From Pseudomonadota bacterium (GTDB lineage: Bacteria; Pseudomonadota; Gammaproteobacteria; Steroidobacterales; Steroidobacteraceae), in contig JAFEDW010000004.1 in assembly GCA_018241455.1 (NCBI GenBank), positions 1 to 23,033 on the forward strand: a stretch of DNA of 23,033 nucleotides, read 5' to 3'. Shown piece by piece: positions 15,091-22,910 of this stretch. A program made the translations under genes and the position numbers. Each line of letters begins with the position of its first letter. Within the stretch, counting starts at the first letter, position 1. The notes below the pieces were generated by a model. It was not told the origin of the DNA and made no database searches. It was given only the letters and a program-made list of their open reading frames with translations.

Positions 15091-15504
15091 TCATTCGTCG
15101 TGCCGGACCGCACGGCGCAGCTGCTTGTTTCTCTGGCGGTGGAGTTTGCCAGCAATGCGCCGCTCTTTGGAAGCGCGCGTCGGGCGGGTGGGGCGCCTCG
15201 CCTTGGGCACGTGCAGGGCGCGCGCGATCAGATCCTGCAGCCGCCCGAGTGCCTCGCGCCGGTTACCCTCCTGGGTGCGGTGGTTGCGCGCGACGATCAG
15301 GATCTCGCCGTCGCCGATCAGCCGATGGCCGGCAAGGGCACGGAGCCGTGCCTTGCCGCTGTCATCGAGCAGCTTGGTGTTCGCCAGGTTGAAGCGCAGC
15401 TGCGCGGTCGTCGACACCTTGTTGACGTTCTGGCCGCCGGGACCGGCGCCGCGCACGAAACTGATGCTGAACTCGGACTCGGGAATTTCCGGCGGCGCGT
15501 TCAC
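15091..15504 (-). CDS. arfB: Peptidyl-tRNA hydrolase ArfB (ribosome rescue)
   Basis: Rescues ribosomes stalled without a stop codon by hydrolysing peptidyl-tRNA. The 137-residue protein has the GGQ motif (residues 23-25, in GAGPGGQNVNKVSTTAQLRF), a short release-factor domain without codon-recognition domains, and a basic C-terminal tail (about 95-137; KARRPTRPTRASKERRIAGKLHRQRNKQLRR) that in ArfB threads into the empty mRNA channel. The length fits E. coli ArfB (YaeJ, about 140). The start is GTG at 15504, overlapping the MscS-channel stop as GTGA (4 nt), so translation is coupled to the upstream channel gene. Confidence 0.95.
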   Translation of the reverse strand: MNAPPEIPESEFSISFVRGAGPGGQNVNKVSTTAQLRFNLANTKLLDDSGKARLRALAGHRLIGDGEILIVARNHRTQEGNRREALGRLQDLIARALHVPKARRPTRPTRASKERRIAGKLHRQRNKQLRRAVRHDE

Positions 15505-16796
15505 GGCGCGTCCGGGGCGCCGCTGGGTCCCAGCAGCCGCACCTCGTGCTGCGCGACCGGGATCGTGATGCCCGCGTCGCGGAACAGGCGCCAGATGCGC
15601 CGGTTGACGTCGGAGCGCACGTTGTTGACGCCGTTCTGCGGGTCGGCGATCCAGAAGCGCAGCTCGAGGTCCATGCCGTGGTCGCTGAAGGCCATCAGGC
15701 GCGGCGCGGGTGCCGGGTCCTGCAGCACGCGCGGATTGCCCTCGACCGCGCGACTCAGCAACTCGAGCGCCACCTCCGGATCGTCACGATAGCTGACGCG
15801 CACCGGCAGCTTCAGGCGTACCTTGCGGTCGGAGTAGCTCCAGTTGATGACCGTGCCGGTGATCAGGTTCTGGTTCGGCACCAGCGTTTCCACGCCATCG
15901 CGATCGCGCACGACCACGCAGCGTCCGCGCAGCTCCTGCACCCAGCCGAAGTTCTCGGTGCTGGTGCCGGTCAGCCCGGTGAAGCTGATGACATCGCCCG
16001 GCTTGATCGACTTGTCGAGCAGCAGCACGAAGCCGCTGACGAAATTGCTGGTGATCGCCTGCAGGCCGAACCCCAGGCCGATACCGATTGCGCCGGTAAT
16101 CAACGTGAGGGCGGTCAGGTCGACTCCCGCCGCATTGACGCCCACCAGCGCGCCGAGGCACACCAGGAAGAAATGGCTGAACTTCGCGATGCCGACGCGC
16201 GTCGACATCGCGATGTTCGAAAGGCGCATCACGCGCTGCTCGAGCGCGCGCGCGACCAGGCCGCCGGCCAGCACGAAGCCGGTGATCACCACCAGGCTCT
16301 TGAGGAGCGACCACAGCGAGAACTTCACCCCGCCGGGCAGCAGGTCGATTTCATCGAGCGTCGCTTCGATGCCGGCCAGCCAGCCGACCATCTGGAAGGC
16401 GATGCCCAGCCAGACGATGGCGGCCACTTGTGAAGCCCAGTTGTGCAGCCAGGAATGCGGCCCGAGCAACTGGCCCACGGCGAACACGACCCCGCGCACG
16501 AGGATCATCACCGCGGCCAGCCGCAGCGCCAGGTCGAGCAGGCCGGTCTCGCGCCCCGCACCCGCGTAGGCGGCGTGCGCGGCCAGCAGCAGCCCGCTCG
16601 CGCACAGCGAGGGCACCAGCTGCACCAGCCCGTCCGTCAACAACGCCTGCCACGGCCGGCGCGGGGGCGCTCGCCGCTGCCAGGCGGCGCGCGCCACGCG
16701 GCCGGCGAGCACCGCCAGCGCCATCACCGCGACGATCGCCAGCAGCTGCGCGTAGAGGTGCGGGTTGGCGGGATTTTCGATCAGCGGTTGCAGCAA
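15501..16796 (-). CDS. MscS-family mechanosensitive ion channel
   Basis: A small-conductance mechanosensitive channel, 431 residues. Several N-terminal hydrophobic segments are followed by the pore helix region (about 240-275; GVDLTALTLITGAIGIGLGFGLQAITSNFVSGFVLLLDKSIKPGD), the beta domain with GWVQELRGRCVVVRDRDGVETLVPNQNLITGTVINWSY, and the C-terminal alpha/beta domain. It is larger than E. coli MscS (about 286) because of extra N-terminal spans, as in YbdG/YjeP-like members. The start is uncertain: TTG at 16796 keeps the first span and sits 8 nt after the YdcH stop, fitting translational coupling, while an ATG at residue 25 would cut into the first span. It is cotranscribed with the genes on both sides. 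Confidence 0.92.
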   Translation of the reverse strand: MLQPLIENPANPHLYAQLLAIVAVMALAVLAGRVARAAWQRRAPPRRPWQALLTDGLVQLVPSLCASGLLLAAHAAYAGAGRETGLLDLALRLAAVMILVRGVVFAVGQLLGPHSWLHNWASQVAAIVWLGIAFQMVGWLAGIEATLDEIDLLPGGVKFSLWSLLKSLVVITGFVLAGGLVARALEQRVMRLSNIAMSTRVGIAKFSHFFLVCLGALVGVNAAGVDLTALTLITGAIGIGLGFGLQAITSNFVSGFVLLLDKSIKPGDVISFTGLTGTSTENFGWVQELRGRCVVVRDRDGVETLVPNQNLITGTVINWSYSDRKVRLKLPVRVSYRDDPEVALELLSRAVEGNPRVLQDPAPAPRLMAFSDHGMDLELRFWIADPQNGVNNVRSDVNRRIWRLFRDAGITIPVAQHEVRLLGPSGAPDAP

Positions 16797-16804
16797 GGCG
16801 GCGC

Positions 16805-17029
16805 TCAGGCGTTGAGGTCGGGAATCAGCTGGCTCTCGAGCATCAGGATCTGGTCCTTGAGCGCGAGTTTGCGTTTCTTCAGGCGCTTGAGCTGCAGTTC
16901 GTCGATGTGGATGTCGAGCGACAGCCGCGCGATCACTTCATCCAGGTCGCGGTGCTCGATGCGCAGCGCCCGCAATTTCTGCACGTTGCGGAACAGTTCG
17001 CGATCGACGTTGTCGCCTGATTCATTCAT
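16805..17029 (-). CDS. YdcH/DUF465 family small coiled-coil protein
   Basis: A 74-residue, charge-rich helical protein. LRALRIEHRDLDEVIARLSLDIHIDELQLKRLKKRKLALKDQILMLESQL matches the DUF465 (YdcH) family, ending with the usual LKKRKLALKDQI core. Function is unknown. The ATG overlaps the upstream PHP gene's TGA as ATGA (4 nt). The start region lies at the edge of a 16-bp tandem duplication. Confidence 0.9.
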   Translation of the reverse strand: MNESGDNVDRELFRNVQKLRALRIEHRDLDEVIARLSLDIHIDELQLKRLKKRKLALKDQILMLESQLIPDLNA

Positions 17030-17892
17030 TCAGCCGCTCGTGCATTCAGCCGCTCGTGAATGGGCTTGATGCCATCGGGTAGCTTAGCGAAGCGCCCCAG
17101 CGGGCGCCACGGGATGCCGGGCACATGGAAATCCGAGCCGCAGGAGCCCGCCAGGTCGTAACGGCGCGCCAGCGCGGCGGCGCGGTCGGCATCGCCCTGG
17201 GCCATGCCGGGCAGGCTGACTTCCAACCCCAGGCCGCCGGCCGCACGAAATTCCCCGCACAGCTCGCGCAAGCCCCCGGCCGAGAGCTTGTAGCGATGCG
17301 GATGCGCCAGCACGGCGGCGCCGCCGGCCGCGCCGATCGCCGCCACCGTATCGGCGATGCCGGGCCAGGCCGCGGCGACGGCCGCGGGCTGCCCCTGGCC
17401 CAGCCAGCGCTTGAAGGCATCGTCTTCGTCCGCGGCGTGGCCGCGCTGCACCAGTTCGCGCGCGACGTGCAGCCGCGTCGGCGTGCCAGGCCGCGCCAAC
17501 ACCGCCGCCGCAATGGCTTCGCCGGGCAGCCCCCTTGCGGCGAGCTTCACGCCGATCGTGCGGATGCGCGCGGCGCGCTGCGCGCGCACGCCGGCCAGGT
17601 GCGAGGCGAGCGTGGCCGAGTGCGGATCGAGCCGCAGCCCGACGATGTGCACCTCGCGACCGCGCCACAGGCTGGTCAGTTCGCAGCCGTGCAGGAAGGC
17701 GATGCCCGCCGCCGCGCAGGCCCTGGCCGCGGCCTCGCACCCGGCCATCGTGTCGTGGTCGGTGAGCGCGAGCAGCTGCACGCCGCGCGCCGCGGCGAGC
17801 GCCGCCAGCTCCTCGGGGCTGAGCGTGCCGTCGGACCAATGGCTGTGCGCGTGCAGGTCGATGCGCTCGAACGGTTGCGGGCCGGCGATCAT
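17026..17892 (-). CDS. rnm: PHP-domain phosphoesterase (RNase AM / YciV-like)
   Basis: A metal-dependent PHP protein, 288 residues. Family motifs: IDLHAHSHWSDG (metal ligands His and Asp), ALTDHDTMAG, HGCELTSLWRGREVHIVGL, VLAHPHRY and GSCGSDFHVPG. This order fits YciV/RNase AM, a 5'-3' exonuclease trimming rRNA 5' ends and hydrolysing 3',5'-nucleotide bisphosphate; the same fold includes other nucleoside phosphatases, so the specific activity is inferred. I took ATG 17892, which leaves the usual ~10 residues before the first motif and has TATGAT 7 nt upstream; ATG 17904 or 17901 would add three or four residues. The C-terminal residues NARAAE arise from a 16-bp tandem duplication. It is the first gene of the rnm-ydcH-mscS-arfB chain. 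Confidence 0.88.
   Translation of the reverse strand: MIAGPQPFERIDLHAHSHWSDGTLSPEELAALAAARGVQLLALTDHDTMAGCEAAARACAAAGIAFLHGCELTSLWRGREVHIVGLRLDPHSATLASHLAGVRAQRAARIRTIGVKLAARGLPGEAIAAAVLARPGTPTRLHVARELVQRGHAADEDDAFKRWLGQGQPAAVAAAWPGIADTVAAIGAAGGAAVLAHPHRYKLSAGGLRELCGEFRAAGGLGLEVSLPGMAQGDADRAAALARRYDLAGSCGSDFHVPGIPWRPLGRFAKLPDGIKPIHERLNARAAE
17027..17058. repeat. 16-bp tandem duplication at a gene junction
   Basis: CATTCAGCCGCTCGTG occurs twice back to back (17027-17042 and 17043-17058), at the end of the PHP gene and start of ydcH. Because 16 is not a multiple of three, it changes the PHP C-terminus from what would read RLNE-stop to RLNARAAE-stop. The ydcH start and its overlap with the PHP stop are retained. 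Confidence 0.95.
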
Positions 17893-17943
17893 GGACGCCA
17901 TCATAGCGAAGCTGATGAATTTGCAGTGACGCACGAAACTACA
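17893..17943. promoter_or_regulatory. Divergent promoter region PHP gene / nucleotidase gene
   Basis: About 50 bp separate the two divergent starts. On the minus strand TATGAT (17905-17900) lies 7 nt before ATG 17892. On the plus strand TACAAT overlaps the first ATG of the nucleotidase (17940-17945). Neither start has a Shine-Dalgarno site. Assignment as -10 boxes is inference. Confidence 0.35.
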
Positions 17944-18642
17944 ATGCCGATGAATTTGTCCGCCCCGCATCACCTCCAGTGGCAGGACATCGATCACGTG
18001 CTGCTCGACCTCGACGGCACGCTGCTCGACCTCGATTTCGACAATCATTTCTGGCAGGTGCTGGTGCCGCAGACCTGGGGTCGCGATCGTGGCCTCGATG
18101 CGGCCGCCGCGCGCGCAGCGCTCCAGCCGCGCTTCGATGCCTGCGCCGGCACCTTGCCCTGGTACAGCACCGAATACTGGAGCCGCGAACTCGGCCTCGA
18201 CATCGCCTCGCTCAAGCGCGCCGACGCGCATCGCATCCGCTGGCTGCCCGGCGCCCGCGAATTCCTCGCCGCGGCGCGCGCGCGCCGCAAGCGGCTGGTG
18301 CTGCTGACCAATGCGCATCCGCAGGCGCTGGCGATCAAGCACGAGCGCACCGGCGTGCTCGCTCACTTCGATGCGAGCTTCAGTTCGCACTCGCTGGGCG
18401 CACCCAAGGAAGACGCGCGCTTCTGGCGGGCGCTGGCCGGCGCGGAGAACTTCGATGCCGCGCGCAGCCTGTTCGTCGACGACAGCGCCGCGGTGCTGCG
18501 CGCCGCGCAGGCCGCCGGCATCGGCCACATCCGCGCGATCCGCCGGCCCGATTCGGCGCGTGCGGCGCACGCGCACGAGGAGTTCACCGCGGTCGATGCG
18601 CTGGTGGATCTGCTGGGGCCGGCCGGAGGGCCGGCGCGCTAG
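17944..18642 (+). CDS. yrfG: GMP/IMP 5'-nucleotidase, HAD family (YrfG-like)
   Basis: A HAD-superfamily phosphatase, 232 residues. The catalytic DxD is D22-L-D24 in HVLLDLDGTLLDLDFDNHFW, near identical to E. coli YrfG. Further segments are LVLLTNAHPQALAIKHERTG (motif II), the lysine in SLGAPKEDARFW (motif III) and LFVDDSAAVLRAAQAAGI (motif IV). The family dephosphorylates GMP and IMP. Two in-frame ATGs, 17944 and 17950, differ by two residues and neither has a ribosome site, so the start is uncertain by six bases. It is convergent with rhlB; the 41-bp gap has no clear terminator, but the gene end holds a small GGCCGG palindrome. Confidence 0.93.
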   Translation: MPMNLSAPHHLQWQDIDHVLLDLDGTLLDLDFDNHFWQVLVPQTWGRDRGLDAAAARAALQPRFDACAGTLPWYSTEYWSRELGLDIASLKRADAHRIRWLPGAREFLAAARARRKRLVLLTNAHPQALAIKHERTGVLAHFDASFSSHSLGAPKEDARFWRALAGAENFDAARSLFVDDSAAVLRAAQAAGIGHIRAIRRPDSARAAHAHEEFTAVDALVDLLGPAGGPAR

Positions 18643-18683
18643 CGGCAGCGCGCGTCCAGTTCGATGCCGCGGCGCATGCGATC

Positions 18684-19976
18684 TCAGCGGCGCCGCGGCG
18701 GACCACCGCGCCGCGGCCCACCGCGTGGCCCGCCCCGCGGGCCGCCACCGCCACGCCGCCGCGGCGCGTCCGGGTCGCGCGGCACGTACGGCGCCGGCTG
18801 CAATTTCGGCAGGTCGCCCGGCTCGTAGCGTTCGACCGGAATCTTGTGGCCGATGAAAGTCTCGATGTCGGGCAGCGAGATCGCGTATTCCTCGCAACCG
18901 AAGCTGATCGCATCGCCGGCCGCGCCGGCGCGCGCCGTGCGGCCGATGCGATGCACGTAGTCGGCCGCGTCCTGCGGCAGGTCGAAGTTGAACACGTGGC
19001 TGACGTCGGGAATGTGCAGGCCGCGCGAGGCGACATCGGTGGCGATCAGCACCGCGAGTTCGCCTTCGTGGAACTGCCGCAGGAAGCGCAGCCGCTTGGG
19101 TTGTGGCACGTCGCCCGAGATCGCCTGCGCGTGGAAACCGTTGGCGCGGAGCGAAGCCTCGAGCCGCTCGGCCATGCGCTTGGTGTTGACGAACACCATC
19201 GTGCGGTGCGCCTCGCTCTCGCGCAGCAGGTGCACCAGCAGCGGGATCTTCTCGGTCATCGCCGGGAAGTAGATCACCTGCCGCACGCGGTCGATCGTCA
19301 CCTTGTCCGGTTCGATGCGCACCAGCTCGGGATTGTTCATGTGCTCGTAGGCGAGCTCGAGCACGCGTTGCGACAGTGTCGCCGAGAACAGCATCGACTG
19401 GCGCCGATCCGGCGCCGGGAGCCGCCGCATGATGTAGCGGATGTCGGCGATGAAGCCCAGGTCGAACATGCGGTCGGCCTCGTCGAGCACCATCACCTGC
19501 GCGTGGCGCAGGTCGTACACGCCCTGCTTGAGGTAGTCGATGATGCGGCCGGGCGTGCCGATCAGCACGTCGACGCCGTCGGCGAGCTGCTTGCGCTGTT
19601 TCTCGTAGTCGGTGCCGCCGAACACCACCGCCAGCGGCAATCCGGTATGGCGGCCGAGCACCGCGGCATCCTTGTGGATCTGCACCGCGAGTTCGCGCGT
19701 CGGCGCGACCACCAGCGCGCGCACCGATGTCTTCGCCTTGCCGGCCGGCGGCGCCTTCGTCAGCAGCGATTGATACAGCGCCACGAGGAAGGCCGCGGTC
19801 TTGCCGGTGCCGGTCTGCGCCTGGCCGGCGATGTCGCGGCCGGTGAGTGCGGTGGGCAGCGTCTGCGCCTGGATCGGCGTGCAGTGCGTGAAGCCGGCTT
19901 CGGCTATTCCCTGCATCAGCGCGGGGTGCAGCGGCAGGCTGTCGAAGGTCAGGGTGCTTAAATGCTCGTCAGTCAT
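18684..19976 (-). CDS. rhlB: DEAD-box ATP-dependent RNA helicase RhlB
   Basis: An RNA helicase that in E. coli joins RNase E, PNPase and enolase in the degradosome. The product has 430 residues. Motifs in order: Q motif FTHCTPIQ (29-36), Walker A AQTGTGKT (53-60), PTRELA, GG, TPGR, DEAD (165-168, VLDEADRMFDLGF), SAT (198-200), then the helicase C motifs FVNTKR, ATDVASRGLHIP and YVHRIGRTARAG. The match to RhlB is close through CEEYAISLPDIETFIGHKIPV, and the tail (about 405-430) is an Arg/Gly-rich RNA-binding extension. The ATG at 19976 is the start seen in RhlB; the longer frame to 20087 has no homology. It is divergent from trxA, the classical rhlB / trxA-rho arrangement. Confidence 0.95.
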   Translation of the reverse strand: MTDEHLSTLTFDSLPLHPALMQGIAEAGFTHCTPIQAQTLPTALTGRDIAGQAQTGTGKTAAFLVALYQSLLTKAPPAGKAKTSVRALVVAPTRELAVQIHKDAAVLGRHTGLPLAVVFGGTDYEKQRKQLADGVDVLIGTPGRIIDYLKQGVYDLRHAQVMVLDEADRMFDLGFIADIRYIMRRLPAPDRRQSMLFSATLSQRVLELAYEHMNNPELVRIEPDKVTIDRVRQVIYFPAMTEKIPLLVHLLRESEAHRTMVFVNTKRMAERLEASLRANGFHAQAISGDVPQPKRLRFLRQFHEGELAVLIATDVASRGLHIPDVSHVFNFDLPQDAADYVHRIGRTARAGAAGDAISFGCEEYAISLPDIETFIGHKIPVERYEPGDLPKLQPAPYVPRDPDAPRRRGGGGPRGGPRGGPRRGGPPRRR

Positions 19977-20180
19977 GGAACTTGCGTTATTCCCGGAAAT
20001 GGCTAAAAATATCGCTAACGGCGGCTCCTCTGCGCGCCCGCTATACCAATCTTTCAGACACAAGTGTAACCGCTGAGCGGCTCCCATGTGCCACTGTCTG
20101 GCCTGCCGCGCTTAAAACCACCCAATCGTCCTTCCTTCATCGTTCTGTTCCATCCATCTCAACGGAGGCCCTGAGGTCGC
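19977..20180. promoter_or_regulatory. rhlB / trxA divergent intergenic region
   Basis: A 204-bp spacer, noticeably more A+T-rich near rhlB than the rest of the window. It contains TATAGC on the minus strand (20045-20040) as a possible rhlB -10, a small hairpin CCGC-TGA-GCGG near 20070, and GGAGG at 20164-20168 (12 nt) plus TGAGGT (4 nt) before the trxA GTG. I see no convincing trxA promoter. Confidence 0.35.
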
Positions 20181-20510
20181 GTGAGTAACGAAAACATAGT
20201 CCACACGTCGGATGCCCGCTTCGAAGCGGATGTCATCAAGTCCGACCAGCCGGTGCTGCTCGATTTCTGGGCCGAATGGTGCGGCCCCTGCAAGCAGATC
20301 GCGCCGCTCCTCGATGAGATCGCCGGCGCCTACCAGGGCCGCTTGCGCATCGCCAAGCTGAACATCGACGAGAATCCGCATACGCCGCCGAAGTTCGGCA
20401 TTCGCGGCATCCCGACGCTGATCCTGTTCAAGAACGGCACCGTCGAAGCGCAGAAAGTCGGCGCGCTGTCGAAGTCGCAGCTCACCGCATTCCTGGACCA
20501 GCACCTGTGA
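20181..20510 (+). CDS. trxA: Thioredoxin 1
   Basis: A cytoplasmic dithiol reductant, 109 residues, matching E. coli TrxA in length. The active site is W33-C34-G-P-C37 in LLDFWAEWCGPCKQIAPLLDEIA. The cis-proline lies in IRGIPTLILFKNG. The start is GTG at 20181, with GGAGG 12 nt and TGAGGT 4 nt upstream. The 3' end overlaps the GTG start of rho (GTGA, 4 nt), so the two are translationally coupled. Confidence 0.97.
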   Translation: MSNENIVHTSDARFEADVIKSDQPVLLDFWAEWCGPCKQIAPLLDEIAGAYQGRLRIAKLNIDENPHTPPKFGIRGIPTLILFKNGTVEAQKVGALSKSQLTAFLDQHL

Positions 20511-21964
20511 GAGGCTATCTCGGCAACCAGGGCCGCAACCAACAGCGCAACAAAGGCCCGCGCCACGGCAACCGGGACGGCAATCGCGATCCGAATCGTG
20601 GCAACGTCGGCGGCCGCATGGACGAGCCGATGCACGATCTCGAGCCCTTGGCCGACGACGATGCCGAGATTATCAGTCCGGCGGAACTCGCGGCTTCGCG
20701 CAATTCGATGAACCTGACGGCCCTCAAGGCCAAGCCCATACACGAACTCGTCAAGCAAGCGGAATCGATGGGCCTGGAAAGCCTTGCGCGCTCGCGCAAG
20801 CAGGACATCATCTTCTCGATCCTCAAGGCGCACGCGCGCAACGGCGAAGACATCTACGGCGACGGCGTGCTCGAGATCCTGCAGGATGGCTTCGGTTTCC
20901 TGCGCTCGGCCGATGGTTCGTACCTCGCCGGGCCCGACGACATCTACATCAGCCCGAGCCAGATCCGCCGCTTCAACCTGCGCACCGGCGACACGATCTC
21001 GGGACTCATCCGTCCGCCGAAGGACGGCGAACGCTACTTCGCGCTGCTCAAGGTCGGCGAGATCAATTTCGATTCGCCCGAGAGCTCGCGCAACAAGGTG
21101 TTGTTCGAGAACCTGACGCCGTTCCATCCGACCAAGCGGCTGAAACTCGAGCGCGGCAACGGCAGCACCGAGGATCTCACCGCGCGCACCATCGACCTGG
21201 TCGCGCCGATCGGCAAGGGCCAGCGTGGCCTGATCGTCTCGCCGCCGAAGGCCGGCAAAACGATGCTGCTGCAGAACATCGCCACCTCGATCACGTGGAA
21301 CCACCCGGAAGTGCACCTGATCGTGCTGCTCATCGACGAGCGGCCCGAGGAGGTCACCGAGATGCAGCGCACCGTCAAGGGCGAGGTCGTGTCGTCGACC
21401 TTCGATGAACCGGCTGCGCGGCACGTGCAGGTGGCCGAGATGGTCATCGAGAAGGCCAAGCGCCTGGTCGAGCACAAGAAGGATGTCGTGATCCTGCTCG
21501 ATTCGATCACGCGCCTGGCGCGCGCCTACAACACCGTCGTGCCGAGTTCCGGCAAGGTGCTGACCGGTGGCGTCGATGCGAACGCGTTGCAGCGCCCGAA
21601 GCGCTTCTTCGGCGCGGCGCGCAACATCGAGGAGGGCGGCTCGCTCACCATCCTCGCCACCGCGCTGATCGACACCGGCTCGAAGATGGACGATGTCATC
21701 TACGAGGAATTCAAGGGCACCGGCAACAGCGAAATCCACCTCGACCGGCGCATCGCCGAGAAGCGCGTGTTCCCCGCGGTCAACATCAACCGCTCCGGCA
21801 CGCGCAAGGAAGAGCTGATCACCGACCAGGCCGAGCTCGCGAAGATGTGGATCCTGCGCAAGCTCCTGCACCCGATGGACGAGCTCGCCGCGATCGAATT
21901 CCTGCTCGACAAGATGAAGGATACGAAGACCAACTCGGAATTTTTCGAGGCCATGAAGCGGTAG
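20507..21964 (+). CDS. rho: Transcription termination factor Rho, with extended N-terminus
   Basis: A hexameric RNA helicase that ends transcription. The canonical Rho, 418 residues from the internal ATG at 20708 (MNLTALKAKPIHELVKQAESMGLESLARSRKQDIIF), aligns end to end with E. coli Rho (419). Motifs: primary-site RNA-binding GYGDGVLEILQDGFGFLRS-type segment, Walker A SPPKAGKTMLLQNIA, Walker B VILLDSITRLARAYN, Q-loop GKVLTGGVDANAL and R-loop GSLTILATALIDTGSKMDDVIYEEFKGTGN. The frame stays open from GTG 20507, overlapping the trxA stop as GTGA, giving 67 extra residues: an Arg/Gly/Asn/Gln-rich half (about 2-37) and an acidic half (about 39-56). I favour this start because of the overlap and the biased composition; initiation at 20708 would give the standard protein. 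Confidence 0.93.
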   Translation: MRGYLGNQGRNQQRNKGPRHGNRDGNRDPNRGNVGGRMDEPMHDLEPLADDDAEIISPAELAASRNSMNLTALKAKPIHELVKQAESMGLESLARSRKQDIIFSILKAHARNGEDIYGDGVLEILQDGFGFLRSADGSYLAGPDDIYISPSQIRRFNLRTGDTISGLIRPPKDGERYFALLKVGEINFDSPESSRNKVLFENLTPFHPTKRLKLERGNGSTEDLTARTIDLVAPIGKGQRGLIVSPPKAGKTMLLQNIATSITWNHPEVHLIVLLIDERPEEVTEMQRTVKGEVVSSTFDEPAARHVQVAEMVIEKAKRLVEHKKDVVILLDSITRLARAYNTVVPSSGKVLTGGVDANALQRPKRFFGAARNIEEGGSLTILATALIDTGSKMDDVIYEEFKGTGNSEIHLDRRIAEKRVFPAVNINRSGTRKEELITDQAELAKMWILRKLLHPMDELAAIEFLLDKMKDTKTNSEFFEAMKR

Positions 21965-22021
21965 CACGGCGGATCCCAATCGCCGCGCCGCACGTACGCG
22001 CTACTGGTTCACAGTTTCGAA

Positions 22022-22039
22022 CGTCGCCGCGCGGCGACG
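22022..22039. repeat. Perfect 18-bp palindrome downstream of rho
   Basis: CGTCGCCGC is followed directly by its reverse complement, in the 112-bp gap between rho and the barrel protein gene. It could be a transcription-stalling hairpin or an operator. There is no T tract, so it is not a typical intrinsic terminator. Confidence 0.5.
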
Positions 22040-22076
22040 CTGGCGCGGCGGCGGGGGCTGCCCGATGATAGGGCGC

Positions 22077-22898
22077 ATGCGCCATCTGCTGTTTTCCACG
22101 GTCCTGCTGGCGGCCGCCATGGGCGTCCGCGCGCAGCAATCCCCGGCACCTGAGCCGGCCAGCCCGATCACCGATCATTTCGCCTTCCGTGCGGGCATCT
22201 TTTACGGCACGGCCGCGACCGATGGCGAAGTGGACGATCCCAACGCGGCGACGCCGGGCGATCCGTTCTCGCTCGAGAAGGATTTCAAGCTCAGCCCGAA
22301 GGTGCACCAGGCCCGCGCCGAATTCATGTTCCGGTTGCGCGAGCGCAACCGCCTGCGCGTCGACCTGTGGGAGCTGACGCGCACTGGCGTCGCCAGCCCG
22401 TCCACGACCATTGTCTACGGCGGCCACACCTTCACGCCGACCGATGTGGTTCACTCGGAATTCGACTGGCACCAGGTCAACCTGACCTGGACCTATTCCT
22501 TCCTGAAGCGCCAGCGCTTCGAACTCGGCGCGGGCCTGGGGCTCCACCTGCTGGAAGCGCAGGCCAACGCCAATGCCACGCAGCCGACCGGACCAGTGGC
22601 CGAGAAATTCAGCGGCGCGGGCCCGTTCGTGACGCTGGCGCTCGATGGCACCTGGCGCATCACGCGCCGCTTCGCCTTCTCGGCGCGCGGCCAGTACATG
22701 AAGCTGACCGTCAGTTCGGTGAAGGGTGCGCTCGGTGACTACCACGGCGACCTGCAATTCCGCTGGCGCCCGAACCTGGCCTTCGGCCTCGGCTACCAGA
22801 GCACGCGCACGCGGCTCGACGTCAGCAACAACAATCCGAATGGGTTCATGCAAGTCGATACGCATGGGCCCGAGTTGTTCGCGCGCGCGAGTTTCTAG
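22077..22898 (+). CDS. Outer membrane beta-barrel protein (hypothetical)
   Basis: A 273-residue protein with a Sec signal peptide (about 1-20; RHLLFSTVLLAAAMGVRAQQ), then alternating amphipathic strands rich in aromatic residues and Arg/Asp, such as VHQARAEFMFRLRERNRLRVDLWELTRTG, FDWHQVNLTWTYSFLKRQRFELGAGLGLHLLEAQ and FAFSARGQYMKLTVSS. It ends in Phe, the usual BAM signal. I count roughly 8-10 strands. The family is not recognised. I prefer ATG 22077; ATG 22065 adds MIGR before the signal peptide. It is separated from rho by 112 nt and so is probably expressed independently. The second palindromic repeat lies downstream. Confidence 0.85.
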   Translation: MRHLLFSTVLLAAAMGVRAQQSPAPEPASPITDHFAFRAGIFYGTAATDGEVDDPNAATPGDPFSLEKDFKLSPKVHQARAEFMFRLRERNRLRVDLWELTRTGVASPSTTIVYGGHTFTPTDVVHSEFDWHQVNLTWTYSFLKRQRFELGAGLGLHLLEAQANANATQPTGPVAEKFSGAGPFVTLALDGTWRITRRFAFSARGQYMKLTVSSVKGALGDYHGDLQFRWRPNLAFGLGYQSTRTRLDVSNNNPNGFMQVDTHGPELFARASF

Positions 22899-22910
22899 CA
22901 GGCATAGGCG

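Noticed and set aside
18643..18683. Intrinsic terminator between yrfG and rhlB
   Set aside because: GC-rich sequence with small palindromes but no T tract on either strand.
17979..19961. Long plus-strand ORF (660 codons) across yrfG and rhlB
   Set aside because: It is out of frame with yrfG and antisense to rhlB, both of which have clear family motifs.
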